Positions 17,891-26,959 of a DNA stretch of 64,000 nt are shown one piece after another. Below the pieces are notes generated by a model that saw only the letters and a list, made by a program, of their open reading frames with translations, had not been told where the DNA came from and searched no databases. How positions within the stretch are numbered: position 1 is the stretch's first letter; the number at the start of each line of letters is the position of its first letter. Source of the stretch: an uncultured Paracoccaceae bacterium (GTDB lineage Bacteria > Pseudomonadota > Alphaproteobacteria > Rhodobacterales > Rhodobacteraceae); contig CALESR010000270.1 of NCBI GenBank assembly GCA_937907485.1, positions 1-64,000 on the forward strand, given 5' to 3'. Both the position numbers and the translations under genes were made by a program.

Positions 17891-18967
17891 GGCCATCTGC
17901 CGATAGAGCGCCAGATGCTGCGCCGCAACTTTGGGCCAGTCAAAACGCCCAAGGGCGGGGCGCGGACCGGTCAGCCGCCGGGCCAGGTCGGAATCCATGG
18001 CCAGCGCCTGCAGCGCCTCGATCATGGCAGCGTCGCTGTCGCACAGAAAGCCGTCCTCGCCGTCGCGGATGAACTCGGCCAGACCGGTGCCCGCGCGGCC
18101 GATCACCGGCAGCCCGGCGGCGCGGGCCTCGAGCGCGGCGATGCCAAAGGATTCGTTGCGCGACGGCAGGACAAAGGCATGGGCGCTGCGATAGAGGGTG
18201 CGCAGATCCTCGCGGCCCAGCCAACCGGGGTTTTGCACGCCGGCGCCCAGCGTGGCGCGGTGACGTCCCTCACCGGCGACCACCATCTCGACGGGCCGGT
18301 CGATGCGCCGTTCCAGAGCCTCGCGCAGCCTTCCCAGCACCTGTGGCCGTTTCTTGCGCTCGAGTCGCATTGCCGAGACCAGCCGAAAAGCTCCCCCGGC
18401 AGGCGGTTGCGCGGGGTCGGCCATCCAGAACCCGGCGTCAAAGCCATTGGGCAGAACCTGTGGCGCGATGGTGGACAGTGGCGCCAGTTGTGCCGCGATT
18501 CGGGAACTGACCGCTGTCAGTCGCACGTCCGGCCACCGCGGACCCAGCCAGCGCAGCAGGGGTGCCAGCGCCGCCAGATCGGAATGCGCGGTCAGCATCA
18601 CGGGCAGGCCCAGACTGCGCGCGGCGATCAGCCCGGCGAGGCAGGCGGGCGCGACGATGCTGGCATGAACATGCACCACATCGGGCGCGATCGCGGTCAG
18701 CGCTGTCGCCATCCGCCGCACCAGCCGGGGCGACACCGCAAGGTCAAACCCCGGCAACCGCAGCCCGCCCGGTGAAAAAACCGCAACCTCGTCGCTGCGC
18801 GCGCCAGGCTGCGGGGTCAGGACGCTGACCTGCGCCCCCGCAGCGGTCAGCGCCCGGCCGAGGCCGGACAGGTGGCTCTCGATGCCGCCACGGCGCGGGG
18901 CAAACCAGTCGCTGACAAAGGTGATCTTCAGACCTCGGGTCGGGGCAAAGGCCGCTTCGGCAGGCAT
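17879..18967 (-). CDS. GT4-type glycosyltransferase
   Basis: GT-B glycosyltransferase of 362 residues. N-terminal FVSDWFAPRRGGIESHLSGL is the GT4 acceptor-side glycine loop; DVVHVHASIVAP and LTAHSDL follow. The donor-binding half shows SAMRLERKKRP and NESFGIAALEARAAGLPVIG with the conserved E(x7)E. ATG at 18967 has GGAG upstream; a TTG at 18976 is possible. Acceptor and donor unknown. Adjacent to the deacetylase on the opposite strand. Confidence 0.82.
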   Translation of the reverse strand: MPAEAAFAPTRGLKITFVSDWFAPRRGGIESHLSGLGRALTAAGAQVSVLTPQPGARSDEVAVFSPGGLRLPGFDLAVSPRLVRRMATALTAIAPDVVHVHASIVAPACLAGLIAARSLGLPVMLTAHSDLAALAPLLRWLGPRWPDVRLTAVSSRIAAQLAPLSTIAPQVLPNGFDAGFWMADPAQPPAGGAFRLVSAMRLERKKRPQVLGRLREALERRIDRPVEMVVAGEGRHRATLGAGVQNPGWLGREDLRTLYRSAHAFVLPSRNESFGIAALEARAAGLPVIGRAGTGLAEFIRDGEDGFLCDSDAAMIEALQALAMDSDLARRLTGPRPALGRFDWPKVAAQHLALYRQMASGG

Positions 18968-19123
18968 TGTCGGCAACTCCGGGCGCGGGCGGCAAAGGGC
19001 GGGAAATCTTTACGCCCTAGGGCGACATGATATCAGCGCAGTGCAGCCCCGTCGCGCGTATTGCACTGTCTGCGTAGGCGGGCAATAGTCGCGCTGGCAA
19101 CCGTCCATTCGGGAGTGGAACAG

Positions 19124-19768
19124 ATGGCGATGTGTGGCGGCAGGCACCTGGAGCACCGTGGATGCCTGCGCTCAAGATTCGGGCTTCGGGTCTTTGTGTC
19201 GCTGATGATCGCCTTGCTGCTGGCCCAGATGCCCCCCGGCGCCGCGCGCGCGCAGGATCTGTCGTGGCAGGTCTGGGGCGCCGTGATGACCGACAATGAC
19301 GTCCGGCAACTGGTAACCTTTGACAGCATCCGGTTGCTGGAGTCTGGTCTGGTCGGTTTCGCGCTGAACACCCGCTTTGGCCGCCCGTACGACCTGCCCT
19401 TTGGCCAGCTTCGTTTCGAGGCCGAGGCGCAATTGGTTCGCCATTTCGGCCTGCAGGATCATTGGGAGGTCAACCTGCCGGTGGGCCTGCGCTTTGCCCC
19501 GCGCCGCCGGATTTTGGGGTTCGACAGTCTGGCGTTTCTGATAGGGCCGTCGATGGCCTCGCAGATCCCGGCGATCGAACTGCGCCGCGGAGGCGGGGTG
19601 GGGTCACGGGGAATGGTCTATTTCCATGTCGAACTGGAGCGTCAGCTGCGGTCCGACCCCGCCGCGCGGATCTTCCTGCGGTTGCACCACCGCTCGGGTG
19701 GCTATGGGCTGTTTGCCAATGCGGTGGGGACCAACGCATTCGCCATCGGCTATCGCCGGGCGTTCTGA
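19124..19768 (+). CDS. Exported outer-membrane beta-barrel-like protein, PagL/lipid A deacylase-related
   Basis: 214 residues from ATG 19124, which has GGAG eight bases upstream. A long signal peptide (hydrophobic core VFVSLMIALLLAQM, cleavage likely after ARA) leads to alternating beta-strand-like sequence. The C-terminal part, LRLHHRSGGYGLF then NAVGTNAFAIGYRRAF, resembles the His-x-Ser region and terminal strand of PagL-type lipid A 3-O-deacylases and ends in an aromatic residue as outer-membrane barrels do. The catalytic Glu of PagL is not evident at the usual spacing, so enzymatic activity is uncertain. Stands alone between divergent and convergent glycan genes. Confidence 0.45.
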   Translation: MAMCGGRHLEHRGCLRSRFGLRVFVSLMIALLLAQMPPGAARAQDLSWQVWGAVMTDNDVRQLVTFDSIRLLESGLVGFALNTRFGRPYDLPFGQLRFEAEAQLVRHFGLQDHWEVNLPVGLRFAPRRRILGFDSLAFLIGPSMASQIPAIELRRGGGVGSRGMVYFHVELERQLRSDPAARIFLRLHHRSGGYGLFANAVGTNAFAIGYRRAF

Positions 19769-19856
19769 CAGCGGCCAACCCCGAAGGCACGTCGCGGTCG
19801 GGCGCCCTGCACCTCGATACGCCGGGGTGCCGGACATCCGAGGCCCCTGCGCCAAG

Positions 19857-21791
19857 TCAGGCAATCTGCTCGCGGTGCTGCTGGTCCCAGACCTGATCGG
19901 AGAGTGCCATCGCCGTTGGCCGATAGGCCAGCGGTGCCCCGACAAGGATCGTGCGGATGGCGGGAATGTCATAGTCGCGGCAGGCCTGCGCCAATTGGTC
20001 TAGCAGTTCCGACAGTGGCTCGGGGTCGAGGGCGACCTCGGTCGCGGTCAGGATGCGTGGATGTTCGGTGCCGGTGGGCGAATCGCCGATCAGTAGTTCT
20101 TCGAACAGTTTCTCGCCCTTGCGCAGACCGGTGACCTGAATCTGGATGTCGCCGCGCATCGCGGTGTCGGCATCGGGCGTGTCGACGATATAGGGCACCA
20201 GTCCGTTCATGCGCACCATCGACAGCGCCAGATCGAGGATCCGGACCGGGTCGCCCATGTCGAGCACAAATACATCACCGCCGCGCGCCATCGCGCCGGC
20301 CTGAATGACCAGTTGTGCCGCCTCGGGGATTGTCATGAAAAAACGGTTGATATCGCGGTGGGTCACCGTCACGGGCCCCCCGCGCTCGATCTGGGCCTGA
20401 AACAGCGGGATGACCGAGCCCGAGGACCCCAGCACATTGCCGAAGCGCACGATGGAGAAGGTGGTCGTGTGCGTTTCGCGCGCGAGCGCTTGACAGATCA
20501 GCTCGGCCAGCCGCTTGGACGCGCCCATGACATTGGTCGGCCGCACGGCCTTGTCGGTGGAAATCAGGATGAAGTTCTCGACCCCGGCCTCGGCGGCGGC
20601 ACGGGCGATGGCCCTTGTGCCGAACACATTGTTGCGCAGGCCCTCGATGACGTTCTCTTCGACCAGTGGAACATGCTTGTAGGCGGCCGCGTGATAGATC
20701 GTCTGCACCGCGAATTGCCCGATCACCTTGCGCAGCCGCTCGGGATCCTGCACCGACCCGAGGATCGGCACCAGCCGCACCGTCAGCCGCTCACGCAAGA
20801 GGGTTTCGCGCAGTTCCGCATCAATGGTGTAGAGGCTGTATTCCGAGACGTCGAACAGAATCAGGATCTTGGGGGCAAGACCGATCACCTGGCGGCACAA
20901 TTCGCTGCCGATCGAGCCGCCAGCGCCAGAGACCATCACCACCTTGCCAGTGATGTTGCGCCGCATCATGGCGGCGTTGGGTTCGACCGGGTCGCGGCCC
21001 AGCAGGTCTTCGGGCCGCACACTGCGCAACTCGCTGAACTTGGCCTTGCCGCTGACGATATCGGCCATGCCGGGGATCGTCTTGATCTCGAGGCCGTAAA
21101 CCTCGATCGCGGCGACGATCTCGCGGCGGCGCACCCGTGTTGCGCTGGGGATGGCCAGCAGCACGGTGCGCGCGCGCGTGTCGTTGATGAGCGACGGCAA
21201 GGCCAGGGGGTTAAAGACCCGCAGGCCACCGATTGTGCTGCCGACCAGCGCCGCGTCATCGTCGAGAAAGGCGACCGGTTGATACTCGCGACCGTGGCGC
21301 AGCGCGTTGACCAACTGGCGCCCCGCATCGCCTGCGCCATAGACCAGCACGGGCCTGCGGTGGTTCGATTGCGTCTGTCGAAACAGCGCCCAGATCACGA
21401 ACCGCGACCCGCCCGCCAGACAGAAGACGAGCATCGCCTGAATATACGGCACCGAGCGCGGCACCGGCGTGCCGATCGCCAGATCCGACAGCGAGAGGGT
21501 AAAGGCCGAGATCAACCCCCCCAGCAACAGCACCTTCAGTGCGCCCGAGGAGATATAGCGCACCACCGTGCGATACAGCCCCATAGCCGCCCAAAACCCG
21601 ACAGTCAGCGGAATCACCGGCGCAAAGGCCAGCCACGCCCGCGGATCCCCGAGGAACCGCCACGATTCCAGCCGCAGGAACATCCCCAGCGCAAAGGACA
21701 GGGTAATCAGGGCGGAATCCGAAAAAACCTGTATCGCCTGCTTGGTGGTGCGCGGCAGCCTGCCAAGACGGAGAAAAACATTCATTATCAA
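19857..21791 (-). CDS. UDP-GlcNAc 4,6-dehydratase-type enzyme (WbpM/CapD/PglF class)
   Basis: 644-residue membrane-anchored nucleotide-sugar dehydratase making a 4-keto-6-deoxy sugar for surface glycans. Four N-terminal membrane segments (about residues 20-130), a CoA-binding-like Rossmann domain (about 145-265, with YGAGDAGRQL) and the catalytic SDR domain (about 290-590) starting SGAGGSIGSELCRQ. AAAYKHVPLVEEN, ISTDKAVRPTNVMGASKR (Met in place of the usual catalytic Tyr, as normal for this class) and RFGNVLGSSGSVIP are present. Length is standard for the full-length class. It ends 88 bases from the PagL-like gene on the other strand. Confidence 0.9.
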   Translation of the reverse strand: MIMNVFLRLGRLPRTTKQAIQVFSDSALITLSFALGMFLRLESWRFLGDPRAWLAFAPVIPLTVGFWAAMGLYRTVVRYISSGALKVLLLGGLISAFTLSLSDLAIGTPVPRSVPYIQAMLVFCLAGGSRFVIWALFRQTQSNHRRPVLVYGAGDAGRQLVNALRHGREYQPVAFLDDDAALVGSTIGGLRVFNPLALPSLINDTRARTVLLAIPSATRVRRREIVAAIEVYGLEIKTIPGMADIVSGKAKFSELRSVRPEDLLGRDPVEPNAAMMRRNITGKVVMVSGAGGSIGSELCRQVIGLAPKILILFDVSEYSLYTIDAELRETLLRERLTVRLVPILGSVQDPERLRKVIGQFAVQTIYHAAAYKHVPLVEENVIEGLRNNVFGTRAIARAAAEAGVENFILISTDKAVRPTNVMGASKRLAELICQALARETHTTTFSIVRFGNVLGSSGSVIPLFQAQIERGGPVTVTHRDINRFFMTIPEAAQLVIQAGAMARGGDVFVLDMGDPVRILDLALSMVRMNGLVPYIVDTPDADTAMRGDIQIQVTGLRKGEKLFEELLIGDSPTGTEHPRILTATEVALDPEPLSELLDQLAQACRDYDIPAIRTILVGAPLAYRPTAMALSDQVWDQQHREQIA

Positions 21792-21934
21792 TCACCCAAA
21801 GTCGGCTTGCATCCAAAAAAAACTTTTCGGTTGTGCTCATCCCTAGCGCGCATTGGCGCGCGGCTCAACGCCCGGAAGAGCGCACAAGCCCGTGAACGGC
21901 GCCTCCGCGCCGAGGCATCGGCCTGCCAACAACG

Positions 21935-24112
21935 TCAATCCTTGCGTTGCTTGTACTCATAGCGATAGCCATAGCCGTAGCCATAACCGTAGCCACCCTT
22001 GGCCTTGCGCGGGTCAAATCCATTCAGGACCGCCCCGCTAAAGCGCAGCCCAGCCGAGTTCATCGTCTTGATTGACGCCTCGACCTCGCCCATCGGCGTC
22101 TGGTCATGGCGCGCGACAAAGATCGTCGCTCCGGTTGCCCGTCCCAGAACCACCGGGTCAGTCACCGCCAGGACGGGCGGCGAGTCAAAGATGGTCAGGT
22201 CGAAATTCTCGCTGCACCAAGCAACGAGACCGCTCAATTCGGCGCGCATCAGCAGTTCCGAGGGGTTCGGCGGATAGCGCCCGGTCGACAGGAAGAACAG
22301 GCTGGGCACCGGACCTTGAATCACTGCGGCCTCGGGGGTGATGTCATGCGCCAGAACCTCGGCCAGGCCGGGCTGGTGGCGCTCGACCCCGAAATACCGC
22401 CGCAGTTGTCCGCGCCGCATGTCGGCGTCGATCAACAGGACCCGCGTCCCCGCCTCGGCAGCGACCACGGCGAGGTTCGCCGCCAGAAAGCTCTTGCCCG
22501 CGCCGGGATGCGACGAGGTGATGGTCAGGGTCGGCGTTTGCGCATCCAGCATGCCGAAATGCAGGCTGGTGCGCAGCGAACGGATGGCCTCGACGGTCAG
22601 ATCGCCCGCGCTGTTGAGCGCCAGCAAGGGCATGTGGCCCTGCCGCCGTCCCGAGGTATCGGAATCGCGCGAATAGTTGATGGTGGCAAAAACCGGCAAG
22701 CCCAGTTTTTCCAGCGCGCCAGCCTCTTGCACGCCCTTGCGCAGCCAACTGCGAAACAGCACCCAGGCCGCCCCGCCCACCGCGCCGACGACCAGCGCCA
22801 AGGCCAGGATCAGCGAGCTGCGCGGCGCAATGGGCGAGGGCGCAGCGGCGGCCGTGTCGATGATGCGCACATTGCCGATTGTGCTGGCACGCAGCACCTC
22901 AACCTCCTGCGCGCGGGTCAGCAACTCGGTATAGATGCCCTGCGCCAGTTCGACCGACCGCGTCAGGTTCAGCACCTGCCGCTGGGTCTCGGGCAATTCG
23001 CCGACCTGCGCACGCAGCGCGACCAATTGTGCCTCGAGTCGGGTCCTTTGGTCCAGCAACTGTCGATACGTCGGATGGGCTGGCGTATACCGTTGCGCGA
23101 TTTCGTCCTCCTGGCTTTGCAGGTCCGACAGTTCGCTTTCGATCCGCGTCACCTGTGACAGGATCGCCTGGGTTTCCAGCGTCAGGTCGATGGTGACCTC
23201 GCGCTGACGAAAATCGTTCAGCGCCGCCTCGGCCTCGCGCAGGCTCCGCTCGGCGAGGGGGAGTTGCTCGCGGATGAAGGCAAGGCTGCTTTCCGCTTCG
23301 GCAGCACTGCGCGAGATGTTCTGGCGCAAATAGGCCTGAATGACGGCATTCAGCGCCTGCGCGATGGTTCGGCGGTTCGCACCGGTCAGGCTGACCTCGA
23401 GGATCCCCGAGGCCCGACCACGCTCGGCGACGGCCAGCCGACCGCGCAGCCCGCCCATCGCGCTCAACTCGTCGATCTGGGTGATGAAGAACACCCGCCC
23501 CGGTGGCGCCGTCAGTGTGGCAACTGTCAGCAAAAACCCGGTATCGGGCAGGGACAGCGCCTGCCCCACCACGCCGTCGTGCTCGGCGCCGTCCGGAGTG
23601 GTCACCGTAAAGGCGCCATCCGCACCGGCAACCAGCGTGCTGCGCATGTTGACCCACCGGGGCGGCACCGTCAGGCTTTCGAGCGCCAGCAGATCGCCCC
23701 GTCGGGCAAACCGCACCGGAAGCAGCGAATCGACAAGCGGCAGTTGATAGCGCGCTACCATCGTGCCGATCAGCGGCGCGCGTTCCGTGCCGATCACCCA
23801 GTCGAGATTCTGGTCGGCAACCGCCTGACCCAGCACCATGCGCGAACGGATGATCTCGATCTCGGTAACGCTGCGCGGGTCGGATTCGGTCAGCGACGCC
23901 AGACTGCTGGGCAGCGCCATCGAGCCGCTGCGCTCTTCCAGTTGCAACAAGGCATCGGCGCGAAACGTCGGGTTGCTGTTGGCGACCATGAACGCGCCGA
24001 TAACCGCGCCCAGCACGGCGCCCGCGACAATCCAGAACTTGCCCTTCCAGAGCGTGCCCAAGAGGGCGCCGAGATCGATCTCGTCTTCGCGAACTGCTTC
24101 GGATTTGGTCAT
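21935..24112 (-). CDS. Wzc-like polysaccharide co-polymerase and tyrosine autokinase
   Basis: 725-residue inner-membrane protein that controls length and export of capsule/EPS. N-terminal Wzz domain with a membrane helix at WIVAGAVLGAVIGAFMVA, a long coiled-coil periplasmic region with a GNVR-type segment (about 290-430), a second helix (LILALALVVGAVGGAAWVLF) and the BY-kinase domain with Walker A SSHPGAGKSFLAANLA, Walker A' LLIDADMRR and Walker B LTIFDSPPVLA. The last 20 residues contain seven tyrosines in an alternating Gly-Tyr pattern, the autophosphorylation tail. Start 24112 has GGAG six bases upstream. No Wza or tyrosine phosphatase gene is beside it. Confidence 0.9.
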   Translation of the reverse strand: MTKSEAVREDEIDLGALLGTLWKGKFWIVAGAVLGAVIGAFMVANSNPTFRADALLQLEERSGSMALPSSLASLTESDPRSVTEIEIIRSRMVLGQAVADQNLDWVIGTERAPLIGTMVARYQLPLVDSLLPVRFARRGDLLALESLTVPPRWVNMRSTLVAGADGAFTVTTPDGAEHDGVVGQALSLPDTGFLLTVATLTAPPGRVFFITQIDELSAMGGLRGRLAVAERGRASGILEVSLTGANRRTIAQALNAVIQAYLRQNISRSAAEAESSLAFIREQLPLAERSLREAEAALNDFRQREVTIDLTLETQAILSQVTRIESELSDLQSQEDEIAQRYTPAHPTYRQLLDQRTRLEAQLVALRAQVGELPETQRQVLNLTRSVELAQGIYTELLTRAQEVEVLRASTIGNVRIIDTAAAAPSPIAPRSSLILALALVVGAVGGAAWVLFRSWLRKGVQEAGALEKLGLPVFATINYSRDSDTSGRRQGHMPLLALNSAGDLTVEAIRSLRTSLHFGMLDAQTPTLTITSSHPGAGKSFLAANLAVVAAEAGTRVLLIDADMRRGQLRRYFGVERHQPGLAEVLAHDITPEAAVIQGPVPSLFFLSTGRYPPNPSELLMRAELSGLVAWCSENFDLTIFDSPPVLAVTDPVVLGRATGATIFVARHDQTPMGEVEASIKTMNSAGLRFSGAVLNGFDPRKAKGGYGYGYGYGYRYEYKQRKD

Positions 24113-24506
24113 GGAATGCTCCGTGCAGCCAGCGGGTGTGTCGATCCGTGCCAACCTGTGCCAACAACAGGGCCAAAGATCAAGCGCGGGCGCAAGGCTC
24201 ACGGGACTTTGCACGCATGCTCGCGCCCGACGACATGCGGAATTTGTCTGCGTTCGGTGGTTTTGGCGTCTTCGCCAGACCGCAGACCCGCCCGGCGCAG
24301 GGGCGGACCAGACCCGTGGAAATCCGCCCAAATTTTGCGGCTGCAGCAATTCGGGCTTGCGAGAAATATGGCCACGCCTTATCCAGCCGGGTACAACGCA
24401 TGCCCCGGTCGGGCTGCCGTCTTGGTCTTTGGCGCCATGTCGAATGGTCACGGCGCTGCATTCTGGCTCGTCTGGCAGTCTGAAAAAGGCATGTCTTTGA
24501 TCCGTA

Positions 24507-24524
24507 TTGCTCAACATTGTGCAA
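24507..24524. promoter_or_regulatory. Imperfect palindrome, candidate operator of the capsule operon
   Basis: The sequence TTGCTCAACATTGTGCAA reads as two 8-base arms separated by two bases, with seven of eight positions complementary. It lies about 110 bases before the ugd start codon in an otherwise unstructured spacer, a common distance for a regulator site. No binding protein can be named from the sequence. Confidence 0.35.
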
Positions 24525-24610
24525 GATCGAGGGGCTGGCCTTGTGACCCGGTCACCCGGTGTTCTGCGTCGCGCCCCGGTGGATCAGGGTGCCAATTGCC
24601 TGGGCATGCG

Positions 24611-24632
24611 ACTTTCACGGGGACTTTCACGG
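24611..24632 (+). repeat. Tandem 10-base repeat at the ugd ribosome-binding region
   Basis: Two copies of ACTTTCACGG separated by two Gs end one base before the ugd start codon, so the repeat replaces a normal ribosome-binding site; the central GGGG is the only Shine-Dalgarno-like stretch. A copy-number change here would alter start spacing. Functional meaning unknown. Confidence 0.5.
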
Positions 24633-24633
24633 C

Positions 24634-25938
24634 ATGAAGATTGCGATGATCGGCACTGGCTATGTCGGCCTTGTCTCGGGCGTGTGTTTTTCGGATTTCG
24701 GCCATCAGGTCGTCTGCGTCGACAAGATGCCCGAAAAGATCGCGATGCTGGAACGGGGCGAGATCCCCATTTATGAACCCGGCCTCGACACGGTGCTGCA
24801 GCGCAATGTCGCGGCAGGCCGGCTGAGCTTTACCACCGACCTCGCTGCGGCTGTGGACGGCGCCGACGCGGTGTTCATTGCCGTCGGCACCCCCACTCGA
24901 CGCGGGGATGGCCATGCCGATCTGACGTATGTCATGGCCGCCGCCGAGGATATCGCCTGCGCGCTGACTGGCTATGCCGTGGTGGTGACCAAATCGACCG
25001 TGCCGGTCGGCACCAACCGCAAAGTGGCCGCCGCCATCCGCGCCGCCAATCCAGAGGCCGAATTCGACGTTGCCTCGAACCCGGAATTCCTGCGCGAAGG
25101 GGCGGCGATCGACGATTTCATGAAGCCGGACCGCGTGGTTGTCGGGGTCGAAAGCGAGCGGGCCAAGGCGGTGATCGGCGAGGTCTATCGCCCGCTTTAT
25201 CTGCGCGATTTTCCGGTGGTCTATACCGATCTTGAATCGGCCGAGATGATCAAATACGCCGCCAACGCCTTTCTGGCGACCAAGATCAGTTTCATCAACG
25301 AGATCGCTGCCCTATGCGAGCGGGTCGGCGCCGATGTCAAATCGGTGGCCAAGGGGATGGGACTGGACGGGCGCATCGGCAACAAGTTCCTGCACGCCGG
25401 GCCGGGATATGGCGGTAGTTGCTTTCCAAAGGATACCTCGGCCCTCACGCGCATCGGGCAGGAGCACGGCGCTCCGCAGCGCATCGTCGAGACGGTGATC
25501 GCTGTCAACGAGGCCACCAAGCGGCGGATGATCGACAAGGTGGTCGATCTGTGCGGCGGCTCGGTGAATGGCAAGACGCTTGCCGTGCTGGGCGTCACCT
25601 TCAAGCCCGGGACCGATGACATGCGCGACGCGCCTTCGCTGACCATCGTGCCTGCGCTGGTGGGGGCGGGGGCGCGGATTCGGGTCGTTGATCCGCATGG
25701 CCGCAAGGAAGGCGAGGCGCTGTTGCCGGGCGTCGACTGGGTCGAAGACCCCTATACCGCCTGCGCCGGTGCCGACGCGGTGGTGATCCTGACCGAGTGG
25801 AACGCGTTTCGCGCTCTCGACCTCGGGCGGTTGGCGGCGGGAATGGCGCGCCCGGCCATGGCCGATTTGCGCAATATCTATAATCGCGAGACGGCGCAGC
25901 GGGCCGGATTCGCGGCCTATACGGGAGTGGGACGTTGA
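24634..25938 (+). CDS. ugd: UDP-glucose 6-dehydrogenase
   Basis: 434-residue NAD-dependent enzyme oxidising UDP-glucose to UDP-glucuronate in the cytoplasm. Rossmann start MKIAMIGTGYVGLVSG, VGTPTRRGDGHADL, STVPVGTN, SNPEFLREG, EMIKYAANAFLATKISFINE and the catalytic cysteine in GPGYGGSCFPKDT identify it; the C-terminal domain has VLGVTFKPGTDDMRDAPS. The start at 24634 gives the normal N-terminus; an upstream in-frame ATG would add an untypical extension. Its stop overlaps the next TTG start. It opens the capsule operon and supplies the substrate of the following epimerase. Confidence 0.95.
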   Translation: MKIAMIGTGYVGLVSGVCFSDFGHQVVCVDKMPEKIAMLERGEIPIYEPGLDTVLQRNVAAGRLSFTTDLAAAVDGADAVFIAVGTPTRRGDGHADLTYVMAAAEDIACALTGYAVVVTKSTVPVGTNRKVAAAIRAANPEAEFDVASNPEFLREGAAIDDFMKPDRVVVGVESERAKAVIGEVYRPLYLRDFPVVYTDLESAEMIKYAANAFLATKISFINEIAALCERVGADVKSVAKGMGLDGRIGNKFLHAGPGYGGSCFPKDTSALTRIGQEHGAPQRIVETVIAVNEATKRRMIDKVVDLCGGSVNGKTLAVLGVTFKPGTDDMRDAPSLTIVPALVGAGARIRVVDPHGRKEGEALLPGVDWVEDPYTACAGADAVVILTEWNAFRALDLGRLAAGMARPAMADLRNIYNRETAQRAGFAAYTGVGR

Positions 25939-26939
25939 GAACAGCCTTCATCACCGGCACAGGTGGATTCATCGGCTTTCATTTGGCCGAGCTTTTGCTG
26001 CAAGAAGGGTGGAAGGTCGCCAGCCTTGACGGCATGACCGACTATTACGATGTCCGACTCAAGGAACGTCGACTGGACATGCTGCGTCAGCATCCGAATT
26101 TCTCGTTCACGCGCGCGATGCTCGAGGACAATCCGGCAGTGCAAGCCGCCATTGCCGAGGCCAGCCCGGATGTCATCGTGCATCTCGCAGCGCAGGCCGG
26201 GGTGCGTTATAGCCTTGAAAATCCGCGTGCCTATATTGACGCGAACATCGTCGGCACCTTCAACGTGATGGAGGCCGCGCGGGCCTTGAAGGTTGGTCAC
26301 CTGCTGATGGCCTCGACCAGTTCAGCCTATGGCGCCAATACCGAGATGCCCTTTGCCGAGACGCAAAAGGCTGACACCCCCCTGACCATCTATGCCGCGA
26401 CCAAGAAGGCCAACGAGGCGATGGGCCATTCCTATGCCCATATCTATGGCCTGCCGGTGACGATGTTCCGCTTCTTTACCGTCTATGGCCCTTGGGGGCG
26501 CCCCGACATGGCGCTGTTCAAGTTCACCAAGGGGATTCTGGAAGGCACGCCGATCGACATCTACAACAATGGCGACATGTGGCGCGACTTTACCTATGTC
26601 ACCGATCTGGTCCGCGGCATCCGCCTGCTGATCGACGCGGTGCCGGGCGGCCCCGAGACCGCGGTCACAGGTGACAGCCTGTCGCCGGTGGCGCCCTTCC
26701 GGGTGGTGAATATCGGCAATTCGGACAAGGTGCGCCTGATGGATTTCATCGAGGCGATCGAGGACCATCTCGGCAAGACCGCGATCCGAAACTACATGCC
26801 AATGCAGACCGGCGACGTGCCCGCCACCTGGGCCGATGCCTCGATCCTGCAGCAACTGACTGGCTATCGCCCGGCAACCGATTTTCGCGACGGGGTGGCG
26901 CGGTTCGTCGAATGGTACCGTGAGTATCACGGCGTCTGA
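25935..26939 (+). CDS. NAD-dependent epimerase, UDP-glucuronate 4-epimerase type
   Basis: 334-residue extended SDR. TGTGGFIGFHLAELLL is the NAD loop; DGMTDYYDVRLKERRL is a marker of UDP-GlcA 4-epimerases (LspL/Cap1J group). The catalytic residues lie in STSSAYG and YAATKKANE, followed by RFFTVYGPWGRPDMAL. It should convert UDP-glucuronate from Ugd to UDP-galacturonate. Starts with TTG, overlapping the ugd stop as TTGA, so the two are translationally coupled and functionally sequential. Confidence 0.88.
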   Translation: MRTAFITGTGGFIGFHLAELLLQEGWKVASLDGMTDYYDVRLKERRLDMLRQHPNFSFTRAMLEDNPAVQAAIAEASPDVIVHLAAQAGVRYSLENPRAYIDANIVGTFNVMEAARALKVGHLLMASTSSAYGANTEMPFAETQKADTPLTIYAATKKANEAMGHSYAHIYGLPVTMFRFFTVYGPWGRPDMALFKFTKGILEGTPIDIYNNGDMWRDFTYVTDLVRGIRLLIDAVPGGPETAVTGDSLSPVAPFRVVNIGNSDKVRLMDFIEAIEDHLGKTAIRNYMPMQTGDVPATWADASILQQLTGYRPATDFRDGVARFVEWYREYHGV

Positions 26940-26959
26940 ACCGGGGCAGGAGAACCGCC

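Larger units (their letters stand above)
24113..24633 (+). other. Intergenic region between wzc-like and ugd genes
   Basis: A 521-base divergent spacer with no convincing gene; reading frames through it have no coding character and no ribosome sites. It must hold the promoters for the minus-strand Wzc-like gene and for the sixteen-gene plus-strand capsule operon. An 18-base imperfect palindrome at 24507-24524 and a short tandem repeat at 24611-24632 are the only structured elements I see. Confidence 0.6.

Noticed and set aside
20313..21962. 549-codon plus-strand open frame opposite the UDP-GlcNAc dehydratase gene
   Set aside because: It is antisense to a well-supported gene, is very rich in Gln, His and Arg as expected for a shadow frame in GC-rich DNA, and has no recognisable domain.
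24136..24483. Possible small gene in the long spacer before ugd
   Set aside because: No ribosome site, no protein-like composition and it overlaps the expected promoter region of two operons.
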